NCBI GenBank assembly: GCA_036245805.1
Contig: BTRK01000005.1
Location: forward strand, 14,236,984-14,300,983
Source: Pristionchus mayeri
Lineage: Eukaryota > Nematoda > Chromadorea > Rhabditida > Neodiplogasteridae
Reading direction: 5' to 3'
Length of the DNA: 64,000 nt
Below the pieces are notes generated by a model. It saw only the letters and a program-made list of their open reading frames with translations. It did no database searches and had not been told where the DNA came from. Shown here one piece after another: positions 35,772 to 46,600 of the stretch. Each line of letters starts with the position of its first letter. The stretch's first letter is position 1. A program made the translations under genes and the position numbers.

Positions 35772-36593
35772 ATGCTATTGGAATGAGCTTATAATTGTTC
35801 TCCAAACATGCAACATCGATCGACCACGTTCAAAATCCAATCATATCAATCACAGAACTTTTCTGCATCGTAAAATAGTTTCCGGCAAGATGCCCTCTGT
35901 TGCTCTAACAATTCAACAGGGCTTTTCAAACATAATGCATAGGTTCAGCACTAGTTTGGAATAAGCTCAATTCTGTATGGTTTTTTAAATATATTGATTG
36001 CATATTCCATTTAACTTGCCACATAGATCACTGTACAATGCTGAAAGATCTCGCCCAGACTAATCGTCCATAAATAGCACAGAATGAAGAGAAATACGCG
36101 AAGTCTCGAAATTTGGATATTCTATTCTCTATCCATTAAATGCAGTCTGTGAAATTCATGTAATTCGTTAAAAGTTCGTCACAGTTGCATGAATATCGCT
36201 CTATTATGTTGCTTCGTCACACCCAGTGATGTTATTGTTGACAATAGATTAAGGATGAGGGACAGGAAATTTCAATTTTAGTTTTATGAACATCTTTTAA
36301 TAATATGGCCATAAATCCCGACTCAATCACGCCAAAACACAAATGAAATTTGAACCTCACTGCAGACCATATATTCAGAAGATGCGATATCCACCTTGTG
36401 GTGAGCTCGAGAGGTTCCAGTGGATGGACAATACATCTAAAGATTAAATTAGAATATATTGACAGAATTCAGTTGATAAAACTGAAAACTGATCTTGAAG
36501 CACAGAAGTTTAGATAGAAAAAATATAACTGTCGAGTATCGAAATGTAAATTCATCGTCGATAGAAATAGACCTAGATACTTTAATTTTAATC
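35772..36593. other. spacer without supported genes
   Basis: AT-rich sequence between convergent gene ends (35771 on +, 36594 on -). Nothing recognised. Confidence 0.45.
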
Positions 36594-39500
36594 TCAAGGG
36601 AAAGAGAAATCATAATGTGTAAAACTTTTCGGTAGGTCAGGGGGAAATCTCGCCTTGTTAATTGGACGAGAAGTTCCCGTGGAAGGACAGTAGATCTGTA
36701 AAGATGGGTCTTCAGTGGTACATAATCAACGAACAGAAGAAACGCAAAAGATATATCATCTCTTACATCGGCAATGGGCTCTTCCTGCTTGAAATCAGCG
36801 AAATCATCGAGAAATTTATCCTTTACTTCCACTTGTTCCTCTTGGGTTTCGTTCGATGTGGCACTCTTGAACAATGGAACATTTTCCACTCCTCTTATTT
36901 CCAATTTCTGGGGTGTTAAATACAAAATGTGCTATACAGCCAGCGTACTTTCCGTTCCCTCACCTATGTTCTACCCTCACCTCCAGTGGTCTAAAAGTAG
37001 GTCCAAAATGACATAACGTTCCTGGTTTTTGTAGTAAGTACAAAAGTAGAAAATGAACTCATTTCCCAAGTAATTTTTGTTAAAATTGTAAAAACCATTT
37101 TCAACGATTTCCTGTTAAAATTTTAGAAACGTGCCCACGTTTAAACATTTTTGTGACCTATCCTTTCGACCACTACCCACCTCCTTCCTCACCTGACCAC
37201 GCTCTCCCTCATCCGGTGGAAGCTCCTTCATGTGCCTCCAATAGATTACAGCGCGCAGCTTCATCCGGACGAACCGATTAAGTTTATCGTCCTCATCAGC
37301 TGTTAGCTGACATATTACTTTACAGTGCTTTAATATACACCGTATAACGGAAATCTCTACGAGCAACCGCTACGCTCTCAATGCAGCGTTGCGGTAGCTC
37401 GCACCTCCTCACTAAAACTATCTGCACACTCATTGGACTGAAAAGTCACTTTCTCTCCCTTTCTTGTCCTTTTCTGGTAAACAAGAAAAAATATAATATA
37501 GCAATTTGATGGTAAAATGAAGAAAGACCACTCACGGCATTCATGTTGTTGACGAATATTCGTAGCCACCGAGTCATCTGCAAATTCATTGAAAATTTTA
37601 AAACATCAAGCACTTCCAACGAAGTAACATCTAAATGCATGATGTATCAGGACTTTACTTTCTCCTCCCTAATAAAACTTGTATTTTGTATAATATCCGA
37701 CTTATGCTAATTTTTATGCTGAAGAGACCGGCTCGGTAATATTCCAGGACAGGCCGAACATAGACATCACAGATCCTGACCAAAATTTTTTCCTGGATAC
37801 CCCCATAGGTACTCTTCACAAAATCGAGCATAATTCGGGCTCTGCTCTTGAAACATAAAAATGACGGGTTCTCAAATTTTGAAAAATCGAAAATCAGATA
37901 AAATCAATGAACAGACGCAGGTCCAAAGTTGATGCTGTTTGTTGATATACTACCCTAGACTACCAAAACCAGTTATATTTCGGTCTTGAAGGTCTATCGC
38001 AAACTGATTTTTCAACTTTTGAAAATCAGTTTTTAATTTTTGTAAATTTTAAATCGAAAAACCGGGAAATCTAGTTAAACGCATTTTGTAGAGCTTGAAA
38101 TTCCGCATCGAACTGAGTAAAAAGCATAAAAAAAGCCGTGCCCCATTTTAGTGAAATTTGAGGTTGAAAATGGGAATGGAAAAATATTTTTCGCAAACAC
38201 TTGCAATATGGTACTCAAATTACTCAGCACACAAATGCGAACAACTTTTGTGTTGGAATTTTCACCTGAAATGGGGGAAAAAATTTTGGTCAGGATCTGT
38301 GATGTCGATGTCCGGCGCTAACAGCCGAATCCTCGATTCTTACTGAGCCGGTCTCTTAACATAAATGTTGACATAATACCTTGCCAAATGGATCAGTCTG
38401 AGGGAGATAATGGTAAGGATATGCCGGGACACCGCACAGGTCACACCTGATGGATAGATGTGGATCGTCTCTCTGAAAATCCGGTTAGAAATAAGAATAT
38501 GGTATTCTCACTCGTGCGTGTGACAGGTTCGCAACAACTATTCGTGTTTTCACGAATTTTCATTGTTTAAGCTTAATTTCGTTTGGACGATTCTTAATTC
38601 GTCATGAAGTGCGTAAAATCCAATGGATGTCAATAGGCCCCATTAATTTTTAGTCTAATTTGATAATGTGCTGCTGTAACCTTATCACGAATGCTGACTT
38701 TCATCTTAGCAATTTGACCAGGCTTCAAATTCGATCGATACTTTGCTTCTGCGATTTTCTGCAAAAATATTTAAAAAATGAAAAGGCGAGAACAATTGGT
38801 AATGTGTGAGCTCGAAGTAAATATCGGATAAGCGATCGGTACAATTTCTTCTGCATAAATGATTAAACTGTTCCGCTGGTTCGTCCGCGATTCCACACAT
38901 TTTGCACCCACACAACACCAATTGATACGCTTACTGTTCTTACGCCAACAATGGCTTTGCCTCACCCCTGGAATCTTCCGAGTAGCTACATGATTCTCGC
39001 AAAAATGAGCAGGACGGTCATTGTTTATCAACTCCTAAAATAATAATAATATTATAATTACTTAAAATATTTTCGGAATCACTGAAATATGAAATGCACA
39101 AATTAGCATACCGCAATGAGAATTTTGTCAGACGCTGAGAGTTGGATGATTCGCTTCAGAAATTCGGTACGTTTCACAGTATTAGTTGGAGTAGAGTGAA
39201 ATTTGTCCGTCATCTTATTGCAAAGATCGCATTTTCGATGAATCAATGGATCGTTCAATGGAATGAACATCTGGAAAATACGGTTCCTCAATGGAATAGA
39301 CCAGACCATTGGGTGATATGTCAGAAAGGTAAAACACGAATTATCATACATCGGCCAAAGGCTCTCCTTGCTTGAGATCAGAAATCTCAATCATCGATGG
39401 AGTCTCTTCGACATCCTCCTTGCAAATTATGACGTTTAACGGAAACACATTGATATTTTAAGGTATTTTAATTAAAAAATAGAAATAAAATCACCTCATT

Positions 39501-39755
39501 CTCAACAGCATTAGCATGAACAAGATCGAGAGGTTCTTCTTTCGGTTCTTTCATAACTATTGTAGGTCGAAACAAATTCTGAAAACAATAATAAGCAGAA
39601 TTAATGTATACAAAATCAAATGGCCTATCTTGTGCGGAAACTATTAAAAGTTTAGGAACAAATTTTAGTTGAAAGAATAGATTTTAAGGTTAAACCTCTT
39701 TGAACGAAGGAAGCGATGGAAAATCGACCAATGGTTCTTCCTTTGGATCTGACAT
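36594..39755 (-). CDS. THAP-like C2CH module protein, 353 aa, chimeric end
   Basis: Twelve phase-0 exons: 39755-39696, 39578-39495, 39418-39350, 39270-39112, 39034-38966, 38758-38699, 38472-38380, 37577-37536, 37473-37405, 37306-37193, 36907-36767, 36695-36594 (1062 nt with TGA). The start MSDPKEEPLVDFPSLPSF is shared with the fragment at 43262. Two K-E/Q-x-E stretches precede C2CH module 1 (CDLCNK ... FCENH). Module 2 has RCDLCGV but its C-x2-H is changed to YWRH. The last two exons (KQEEPIAD, then IYCPSTGTSRPIN) are the N-terminal exons of the 381-aa paralogue, after which a TGA follows, so the gene looks fused to a truncated copy. If the 37473 exon reads through instead, a TGA at 37378 would end a 243-aa protein. 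The 37578-38379 intron contains a TTAA palindrome. Probably a nuclear DNA-binding or chromatin protein (inference). Confidence 0.6.
37722..38357. repeat. TTAA-type palindromic element in an intron
   Basis: Arms AAGAGACCGGCTCGGTAA and mirror TTACTGAGCCGGTCTC(TTAA). The shared inner block is ACATCACAGATCCTGACC. About 75-85 bp arms, 0.64 kb in total, wholly inside the intron 37578-38379. Confidence 0.8.
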
Positions 39756-39995
39756 ACTGAAGTAAAAGCATTGAATGATTGCCTCTCACTCTCAGAGATA
39801 TATCTCTCTCAATCTCTCTCATGTCTCTCTCAATCTCTCTCAATGACTCTCAGAGATATATCAAGCAGATGCACAACTACTTTCAGTTGAAAAACTTCCA
39901 TTACCGCATTTGAACAAGCTTTATTGATCACCGTAACAAATTTTTATTTCAAATTTCGGGTACCAGAAAACAAATATCACAATAATTCACAGATC

Positions 39996-40579
39996 AGATC
40001 ATTACAAGCAAAAGATTGATCACAGACACTACATTTCGGGAACAATACTAAATAACAAATTCATAACAATTCGAAACCAAACATGTGTTATCGAGAAAAA
40101 ACCTTTAATTCCAATATTTTAAAGGCAACAAAGTGTTTCAATTTAAAACAAAATGATTAAAGTTGCAAGAATACGGAGACTGTAGATCGTTCAACCAACT
40201 AGAAATGTAAATAGAAAGGAGAATCCTCATCGATGAATTCTTCTATGTTCTTCTCCTTATCATTAGAGAATACGAAAGGAAAATCTTAGATCATTACAAG
40301 CAAAAGATTGATCACAGACACTACATTTCGGGAACAATACTAAATAACAAATTCATAACAATTCGAAACCAAACATGTGTTATCGAGAAAAAACCTTTAA
40401 TTCCAATATTTTAAAGGCAACAAAGTGTTTCAATTTAAAACAAAATGATTAAAGTTGCAAGAATACGGAGACTGTAGATCGTTCAACCAACTAGAAATGT
40501 AAATAGAAAGGAGAGTCCTCATCGATGAATTCTTCTATGTTCTTCTCCTTATCATTAGAGAATACGAAAGGAAAATCTT
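39996..40579. repeat. 292-bp tandem duplication
   Basis: Unit 39996-40287 is repeated at 40288-40579; the only difference I noted is one base (GAGAATCC versus GAGAGTCC). On the minus strand each unit carries the last-exon peptide SNDKEKNIEEFIDEDSPFYL and TAG. Only the distal copy keeps the upstream splice acceptor. Confidence 0.9.
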
Positions 40580-42499
40580 CGGGTCCCTTAATGAAAGTGG
40601 GTGGTTATGCAACAAATATTGGGGTGTTCCAAAAGTTCCTGGATTTTTTTCTGAATTTATTTTCTCACGAATCATGAGTCAATGAAATTAATAATCCCTC
40701 ATATCTATTATAGATCGACTTAAAATATATTTTGCGAAGGCTATTACCTAGTGATGATGAAATAGTAACAAATGTGCGTTTTTGGCCCATGTGGAGCAGG
40801 CTCTCGCACTTGCTTTCTTCCCGCCTTCTACCCATCAAGACAGGAGGAGACTCTTCGAGAGCTGCGTAACGTCAACGGTGCTCTACGGAAGTGAAGTTTG
40901 GGCGCTGCGGGCGAGCGAGAAGGAGAGACTGGCTGTTACTCAAAGAAAGATGGAACGAAAGATGCTGGGAGTAACAATGCGAGGCCGCTAGAGGAATGAG
41001 CGCGTGGGTGGGATAACGAAGTTGCGGGATTGAGGAAGGATTGAAAAGGAAAGCGCGCGGGGCCCTCAAGGTCAGAAGAATGGGACTGGAGCGGTGGAGC
41101 CGCGAAACAACCGTCTGGGCTCCGTACAACAGAAGCCGTCCCTCCGGAAAGCCCCGCACTAGATGGAGAGACGACCTAAACCGAGCTATTGGCCCTCACT
41201 GGTGGAGTGCAACCTTTGAAGAATACCGACCCATACTCTTCTGAGCGTTATCGCCTGACAAGATAAATTGATTGATTGATTGATAGTAAGCACAATATTT
41301 CACCTTTTCAAAATCAAAAGCAAGAACTAACCAAATCTAGAACTATTTTCGACCCTCAAGTTTTGTACAAATGAATCGTGGAAATCACTTACAAATGTTG
41401 TTAGAGAAGCAAGCCCGACAGATCATAAAAAGAGTACCTCTAAGGGGATCGCATTTTCCTTTCCTATTCTTGTCCTGAGTCAGATGCAACTTCCGAACAA
41501 AAAAAATATAATATAATTTCGGCACTAACGATAAAAAATATCAGAAAATATACATGATCTGAAAACCCACCGTTTCATCCGTTCCGAATTTCTTCTGCTT
41601 CATGAGATCTCTAACATGTCGCCAACATATGACCGCCCGTTCTCTTCGATTAGTAATCATTTCGGTCTTTCCTCGGTCTTTCATCTACTTTGTATAGCTT
41701 GAATAACTGAGAAGGCGTGGGATCCAGGGGAGAGAGGCAGAACGAATGCTCTCGCCGACCACACAAATCGCACTTGGGCGGACACAAATCCTTCATCTGA
41801 AATAATAAATCTATAAGTGCTCCCACGGCAAAACTACCTCCTCCTTCGATTGATTTCTTTGATTTCTCTTTGTTCCTTTCTCATTCCTCGCCGTTTGATT
41901 TTCACAATCGTATTTGACTTCATCAGAATTGACCTGCCAAGAATGATATTTAAAAATATGTTAAAAATTAATTGATTGCGATTACAGCGACACAGGAAAT
42001 TTGAAATAAGGGATCTCGAATTTTAAAAAAATTGAGTATATCGTGTGCAGGATACCTCCTTATCATGCACACTATGGACGTGGCTCTCCCGAGCACTCAG
42101 GGAATGGTAGTAAGTGTTACAGTAGAGACATTTGAGCTTTTCGTCTGAAAAGGAAATATCGTTACGAAATACCATCGTCACTTATAACGAAAATATACTA
42201 TTGGGAAGAAAACCATAAGTTTCATTAGCAATATAGGTATACCATGCATCACATTAGTACGACATGTCTTATACGCCGACCACTATGTTTTTAGATCCAG
42301 CAGAACGATATTGATCGGAGAAATCAGAAAAACAAGGATTGCTTGTCGTGAAAGGGGGATATCGCTCAGCACTACAAGGGGGATTGTAGAGGGACAAAAA
42401 TAACTAACCGGTATGTATCCACATATGATGTTGAAGAGCGCGTTTGCTGCCGAGTTTCTTGCCACATTCAGTGCAAGAGAACTTCGTTGCAAATGACAT
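40491..42499 (-). CDS. C2H2 zinc finger + THAP-like C2CH protein, frame lesion
   Basis: Exons: 42499-42409 and 42144-42056 (two C2H2 fingers, CTECGKKL...HHMWIH and CLYCNTYY...HVHSVH), 41933-41838 (basic linker), 41796-41571 (C2CH module, KCDLCGRREHSF ... RAVICWRHV), 41489-41393, and probably 40586-40491 (acidic end). Exon 41796-41571 is 226 nt. After LYKVDERPRK the frame must shift by one base to read TEMITNRRERAVICWRH, the family-conserved part; unshifted it stops at DRNDY. So the gene is either damaged or carries a base error. The last intron took a LINE fragment, and the last exon region is tandemly duplicated. The junction from 41393 (phase 1) to 40586 is not settled. Likely a nuclear DNA-binding protein. 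Confidence 0.5.
40620..40642. repeat. solitary end resembling maT-type termini
   Basis: GGGGTGTTCCAAAAGTTCCT recalls the CAGGGTGTCC-AAAAAGT end of the maT element, but no matching opposite end was found nearby. Confidence 0.3.
40775..41285 (+). mobile_element. 5'-truncated LINE (RTE-type) fragment
   Basis: The + strand frame holds the hallmark end of LINE reverse transcriptases, VTSTVLYGSEVWALRASEKE followed by KMERKMLGV, and in another frame SGKPRTRWRDDLNRAIGPHW near 41150. A TAG at 40989, a further TGA and a frameshift separate the two parts. The 3' end is a TTGA/TGAT tandem tail (about 41262-41284). It is a dead fragment in the last intron of the C2H2/C2CH gene, on the opposite strand. 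Confidence 0.85.
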
Positions 42500-42644
42500 T
42501 GTCGAAGCAGACTCCGCCCATTTCTCAATCAATTATGTAAGGGGGGGGGTGAATTAGATTAAAGAACACACTCCAAAATATATGCTAAATATTGTATGCA
42601 TTAGATTGAATTGCATAAAGTTTCCCAAAACCCATGAAAATAAT

Positions 42645-42725
42645 TTGAACTGGCGGGAGTGCCCTGATCACGACAAAACGAGCGAGAGGGTGTGTAAAAG
42701 AGAGAGAGCGGGCGTGATCAGGCAA
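42645..42725. repeat. 81-bp hairpin-type repeat, copy 1
   Basis: TGCCCTGATCACG is mirrored by GCGTGATCAGGCA about 60 bp on. The whole block aligns in reverse with 50972-51052. It lies 146 bp upstream of the start of the minus-strand C2H2 gene. Confidence 0.65.
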
Positions 42726-43066
42726 CCCAGTCTGAAAGTTTGCGGCTCTACGTTGTTGCAAATATTAATTTTCTATTATTTTCATTATTACAGTTTAACT
42801 GATTAGAACCCGTTCTACTACATTGTTAAATAATATAGAAAGGCATTTTCGAGGGTATTGGGTAACTTTAATTGATCGACCCCATTCAATTTACTCTCAC
42901 ACATTCTGCACTTGATAGAGCTCCACTGTGGTTTGTGATAAATGATAAATAACTATTAATAAATATCAATATCACATCAAAAAATTGACACTTCCTGGTT
43001 GAGAATAACGAAATTTCCAAGAAATCAATATTTTCGATCCAGAGTTAGTCAAACAAAAAGAGCAAC

Positions 43067-43262
43067 CTCGTCGGCTTCATTAATATCTTCCTCGTTGGAC
43101 ATTGAGTTCATCAAGGAGTACAAAATGGAATAAAATATCTTCTACGGACAAATTTTCGCGATCAAACGATTGACTAATTATTTAGTTGAAACAATAGATT
43201 AACCTTTTCGTACAAAGGAATCGAGGGAAAATCGTCCAACGGCTCTTCCATTGGGTCGGACA
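43067..43262 (-). pseudogene. 5' fragment of a C2CH-family gene
   Basis: Exon 43262-43203 (MSDPMEEPLDDFPSIPLYEK) is paralogous to the first exon of the 353-aa gene. A second in-phase exon is 43141-43067 (ending SNEEDINEADE) with a GTTGCT donor. I found no secure following exon: a weak acceptor before 42499 would join it in frame to the C2H2 gene, making one longer gene. Otherwise it is a truncated duplicate. Confidence 0.45.
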
Positions 43263-43686
43263 TACTGAATGAAAGTAAATGAAAATTTCAGCCTTATAGA
43301 TAGACGAAGCAGAAGTACAACTGCTTATATTTGACAACGGCGAATTACAAAATGTGAACCAACAAGTTTATTTATATTCTTCTTAACAATGATCAAGTAA
43401 CAAAATCTAATGACAGGTTAACAAAATACAAATATTTTCTACAACGAATTTCGGATCTTCGAAGAATCAGTACCTAGATGAACCAATCGCAAACCATTTC
43501 GAACCTGATCATCACATGCAAGAAGTGAGTTCTGGCAGTAATTATCAAATAAGTTCGTTAAGTGTAAATCGAAACATCTCAGGAATGAACGAAGACTTAG
43601 TGATAAAGAAAAGAGGGATTAACGAAGGATGAGAATGAAAATATGTATTTAACTGGGCAAGAAAGAGAAGTGGAGACATTGAATCT

Positions 43687-46600
43687 CTAGGGCCTGTGAG
43701 AGGGACCGGGCTCATCTGAACTCGATTCGGAATCTGAGTTGGCAGAGGGCACATATCTCTTTCTCTTCTTCTTGGGGACTTCAGGCGATTTCTGAGAAGA
43801 AATCGATTTTTTCCAATAAACAGCAATGACAAATTAGACAACAATCTCGTATTCTAACCTCATTCGACTCCGATCCAGGCAATCTCTTCTTCTCCAGAAT
43901 GGACATCTGCAAATATTTGATTTAATTTTTAAATCTTATTTTCGTGTAATACCAGGAAATATTGAAATGCATGGAAAAATGAATTTAAACAATATCCGTA
44001 TGTACTGGTTAGTTAAAAAAGCAAACGTTTGCAAATATTCTCTAGTGGAATAGTACACTTTTTTGACAAAGTTGAACAAATAAAGTAATTTAAATATCGA
44101 TAGAAAAGCACACCGTCGGCCCATTGTAGTGCTTGGTGCAGATGGAAGCGCAAGTGTTCCATTGGATCAGCTGATGAATCTTCTTGAGCTGCTCCGAATC
44201 CATCTAAATTGCGTTCTATATATTTTTACGTTTAAATTCCAGAATGCAGAATATTACAAGCTTTTCAAGAGGTAACAAACAAAAGTATTGAGCATGTCAA
44301 CTTCCAGAATTTTCTGAGCATATCGACAATGGTGCCGATAATAAAATGCTCAAAATGAGATCAGGTTGGAAGAAACTAGGGGCCCGTTGAAATGAATTCT
44401 GGCCTCTACGAGATGCTCGAAGAAAACAGGCAATGTAGTTGGATTCTTGGGCGTGGCCAGCCAGAAACTCGACGTCTCTCCGCACAGATAACACTCGCGA
44501 GGACGAAGCGATTCTTCCTGGAATGGAAGACAATATTCAGTTTTCACACTCCTTTCTGTTGATGACGTGCAATTACTACCATTGTTTGTATTACTACACA
44601 TCACTTTCCTGCCGCTAGCCAGTAACTTATGAAATTATATACTTTTTAGAAGTGCAGTTAAGGTTTGGATGGAAAAGGTCGCAGGAAAAGGTAATTGCTC
44701 ACTAGGTTGGCTGAAATGGATCAACGGGTTGCTATTTAGACGGCCTTGAGGTGTCAGAGACAGATGAGACGGTTAACCGTCCCCTCTGGGAGTCCTACCA
44801 TCCCTTTTCACTTTAGAGGGAGAGGCTCCCCCTACCCTCACGGATTTATCCCCATGGGAGAGTAAACAAGACGGCTAGCCATGATCCATTTCATCCCTCA
44901 GGAGGCGCCCAAATTGGAATCATTCCTGTTTTATGCCTCTCCCTATTACAAGTTGGATCAGTCCTGAATCCAACTTGGAAAGTCACTTTAGCGTAGGGAG
45001 AGGCACCCAAGGATAAAACAGAGCTGATTCCAACTTGGGCGCTTCCTCCTTAGCCACCCTACTGCTCACGTTCACAGGCTGCTCCTGGATGTGCTCGGCG
45101 CAGAAGAACGCACGGCTCTTCGTGTCGCTCAGAAGCCTCTGAAATAGAATATTTTAAGTTTTTATATCACAAATTAAATTCATTCCTACTAACATTTCGT
45201 ATCTGCACTGAAGAAATGACGTTGATGTATATTGCATACCATTAGAAATACCAGTAAAAGTCGCCATAATGCACGCCTAGAAACACAGGTAATATTAAAA
45301 GTACTCCCTTCCCTATCGCATTTCTTTCTCAGGGTGAGGAGAGTTAATTCTCTTGTATCATAACTCATAAGTAATTATACGTTTTCCGTTGCGCCAGCGT
45401 AGATACAATATATAATACCGTGAGGATGTCCATCGCTTCCTTCGTGCGGGGGAGCACACGTCTGAGTAGATCGTCACGCAGACCGGGATTAGAAGGCGTG
45501 GCGGCATAGTTGTGCGTGTACTTAGCACAGAGAGTGCACTTCACACCCTGAGAATATCGGATTGCAATGCTAATTAATTTATTATCAATAATGACTATCG
45601 CCGACGTGTTAAGCACCGTTATGATGTGGTGATTGAGGTACGTTCTAGCTTTCTAAGAAATTGGATGATTCTTGTGAAAAATCGACTCACTCTGAATTCC
45701 TTAGCATCGAATGCAACTATTGGTGCTCCAGAACGTTCGACGGTCTGCGGTTCCTTCAATGAATACATTAGTCTCAATTGTTCTGGAGTATAATGTTCAA
45801 AAGAACGATCACTATTAATTACCAAAAACAATTTTCCTTGCATAGTCATTGCCAAAGTTTACAGACATTTAAAATATTTTTGGCAAAATAAGTAACGATT
45901 CAGATGAAATACCTCAGCATTCACAGTAGAGACAGCAGCAGGTGGTTCTGCTGTATGGTTCTTCGACTGTCCCTATAGATAAAATGTGATATTTAAAGCA
46001 GTCATTATTTAAAGAGGGATTCATACCAAGAAAAAATTTAAAGAAAGAGGGTAAGGAAGTGACCGATTAGCTCACCATATGATTCCCAGATTTCGCCGGA
46101 GTGGTCATCTTGATCACACCTGCTCTCTTCTGCGGTTTCTACAGAGAAAGCAATTGTTCCACCCATAATCCTTCTTAATTGATGACAGAGTATAGTGAAA
46201 AGCGATAAAAAGTCAAACGTACCTCAACAAATAACTTCTATAATTTTAAAACATTTAAAAATTCAACCTCTGTGGGACCGTGCGTTGCTTTCATACAATT
46301 GAGCTTAATGGGAAGATGATTGACGCAGAAGTGAGCCTCTTCTGAGTTGTTGGCCAACTCCTGCAAAGTATCCTTTCAGGGTCAATGTTTTACAATATAA
46401 TTCAAAATACCCTATTAAACCAGGCATGGTATTCAATTTAAAGGAATAGAAAAAACATCAGCTTAACACCTTTTTGAAATAAAATTCTAAAATATATTGA
46501 AAATCATATATGAATGAAAATGCAAATCAAACTGATCAATAACAGAGGAAATCTGAGAGAACCGAGATACGTCCGTACAACGAAAAACTAACCTATGCTG

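Noticed and set aside
39778..39858. CRISPR-like or functional short repeats (CTCTCAATCTCTCT)
   Set aside because: Simple microsatellite in 5' flank of a eukaryotic gene; no spacer structure.
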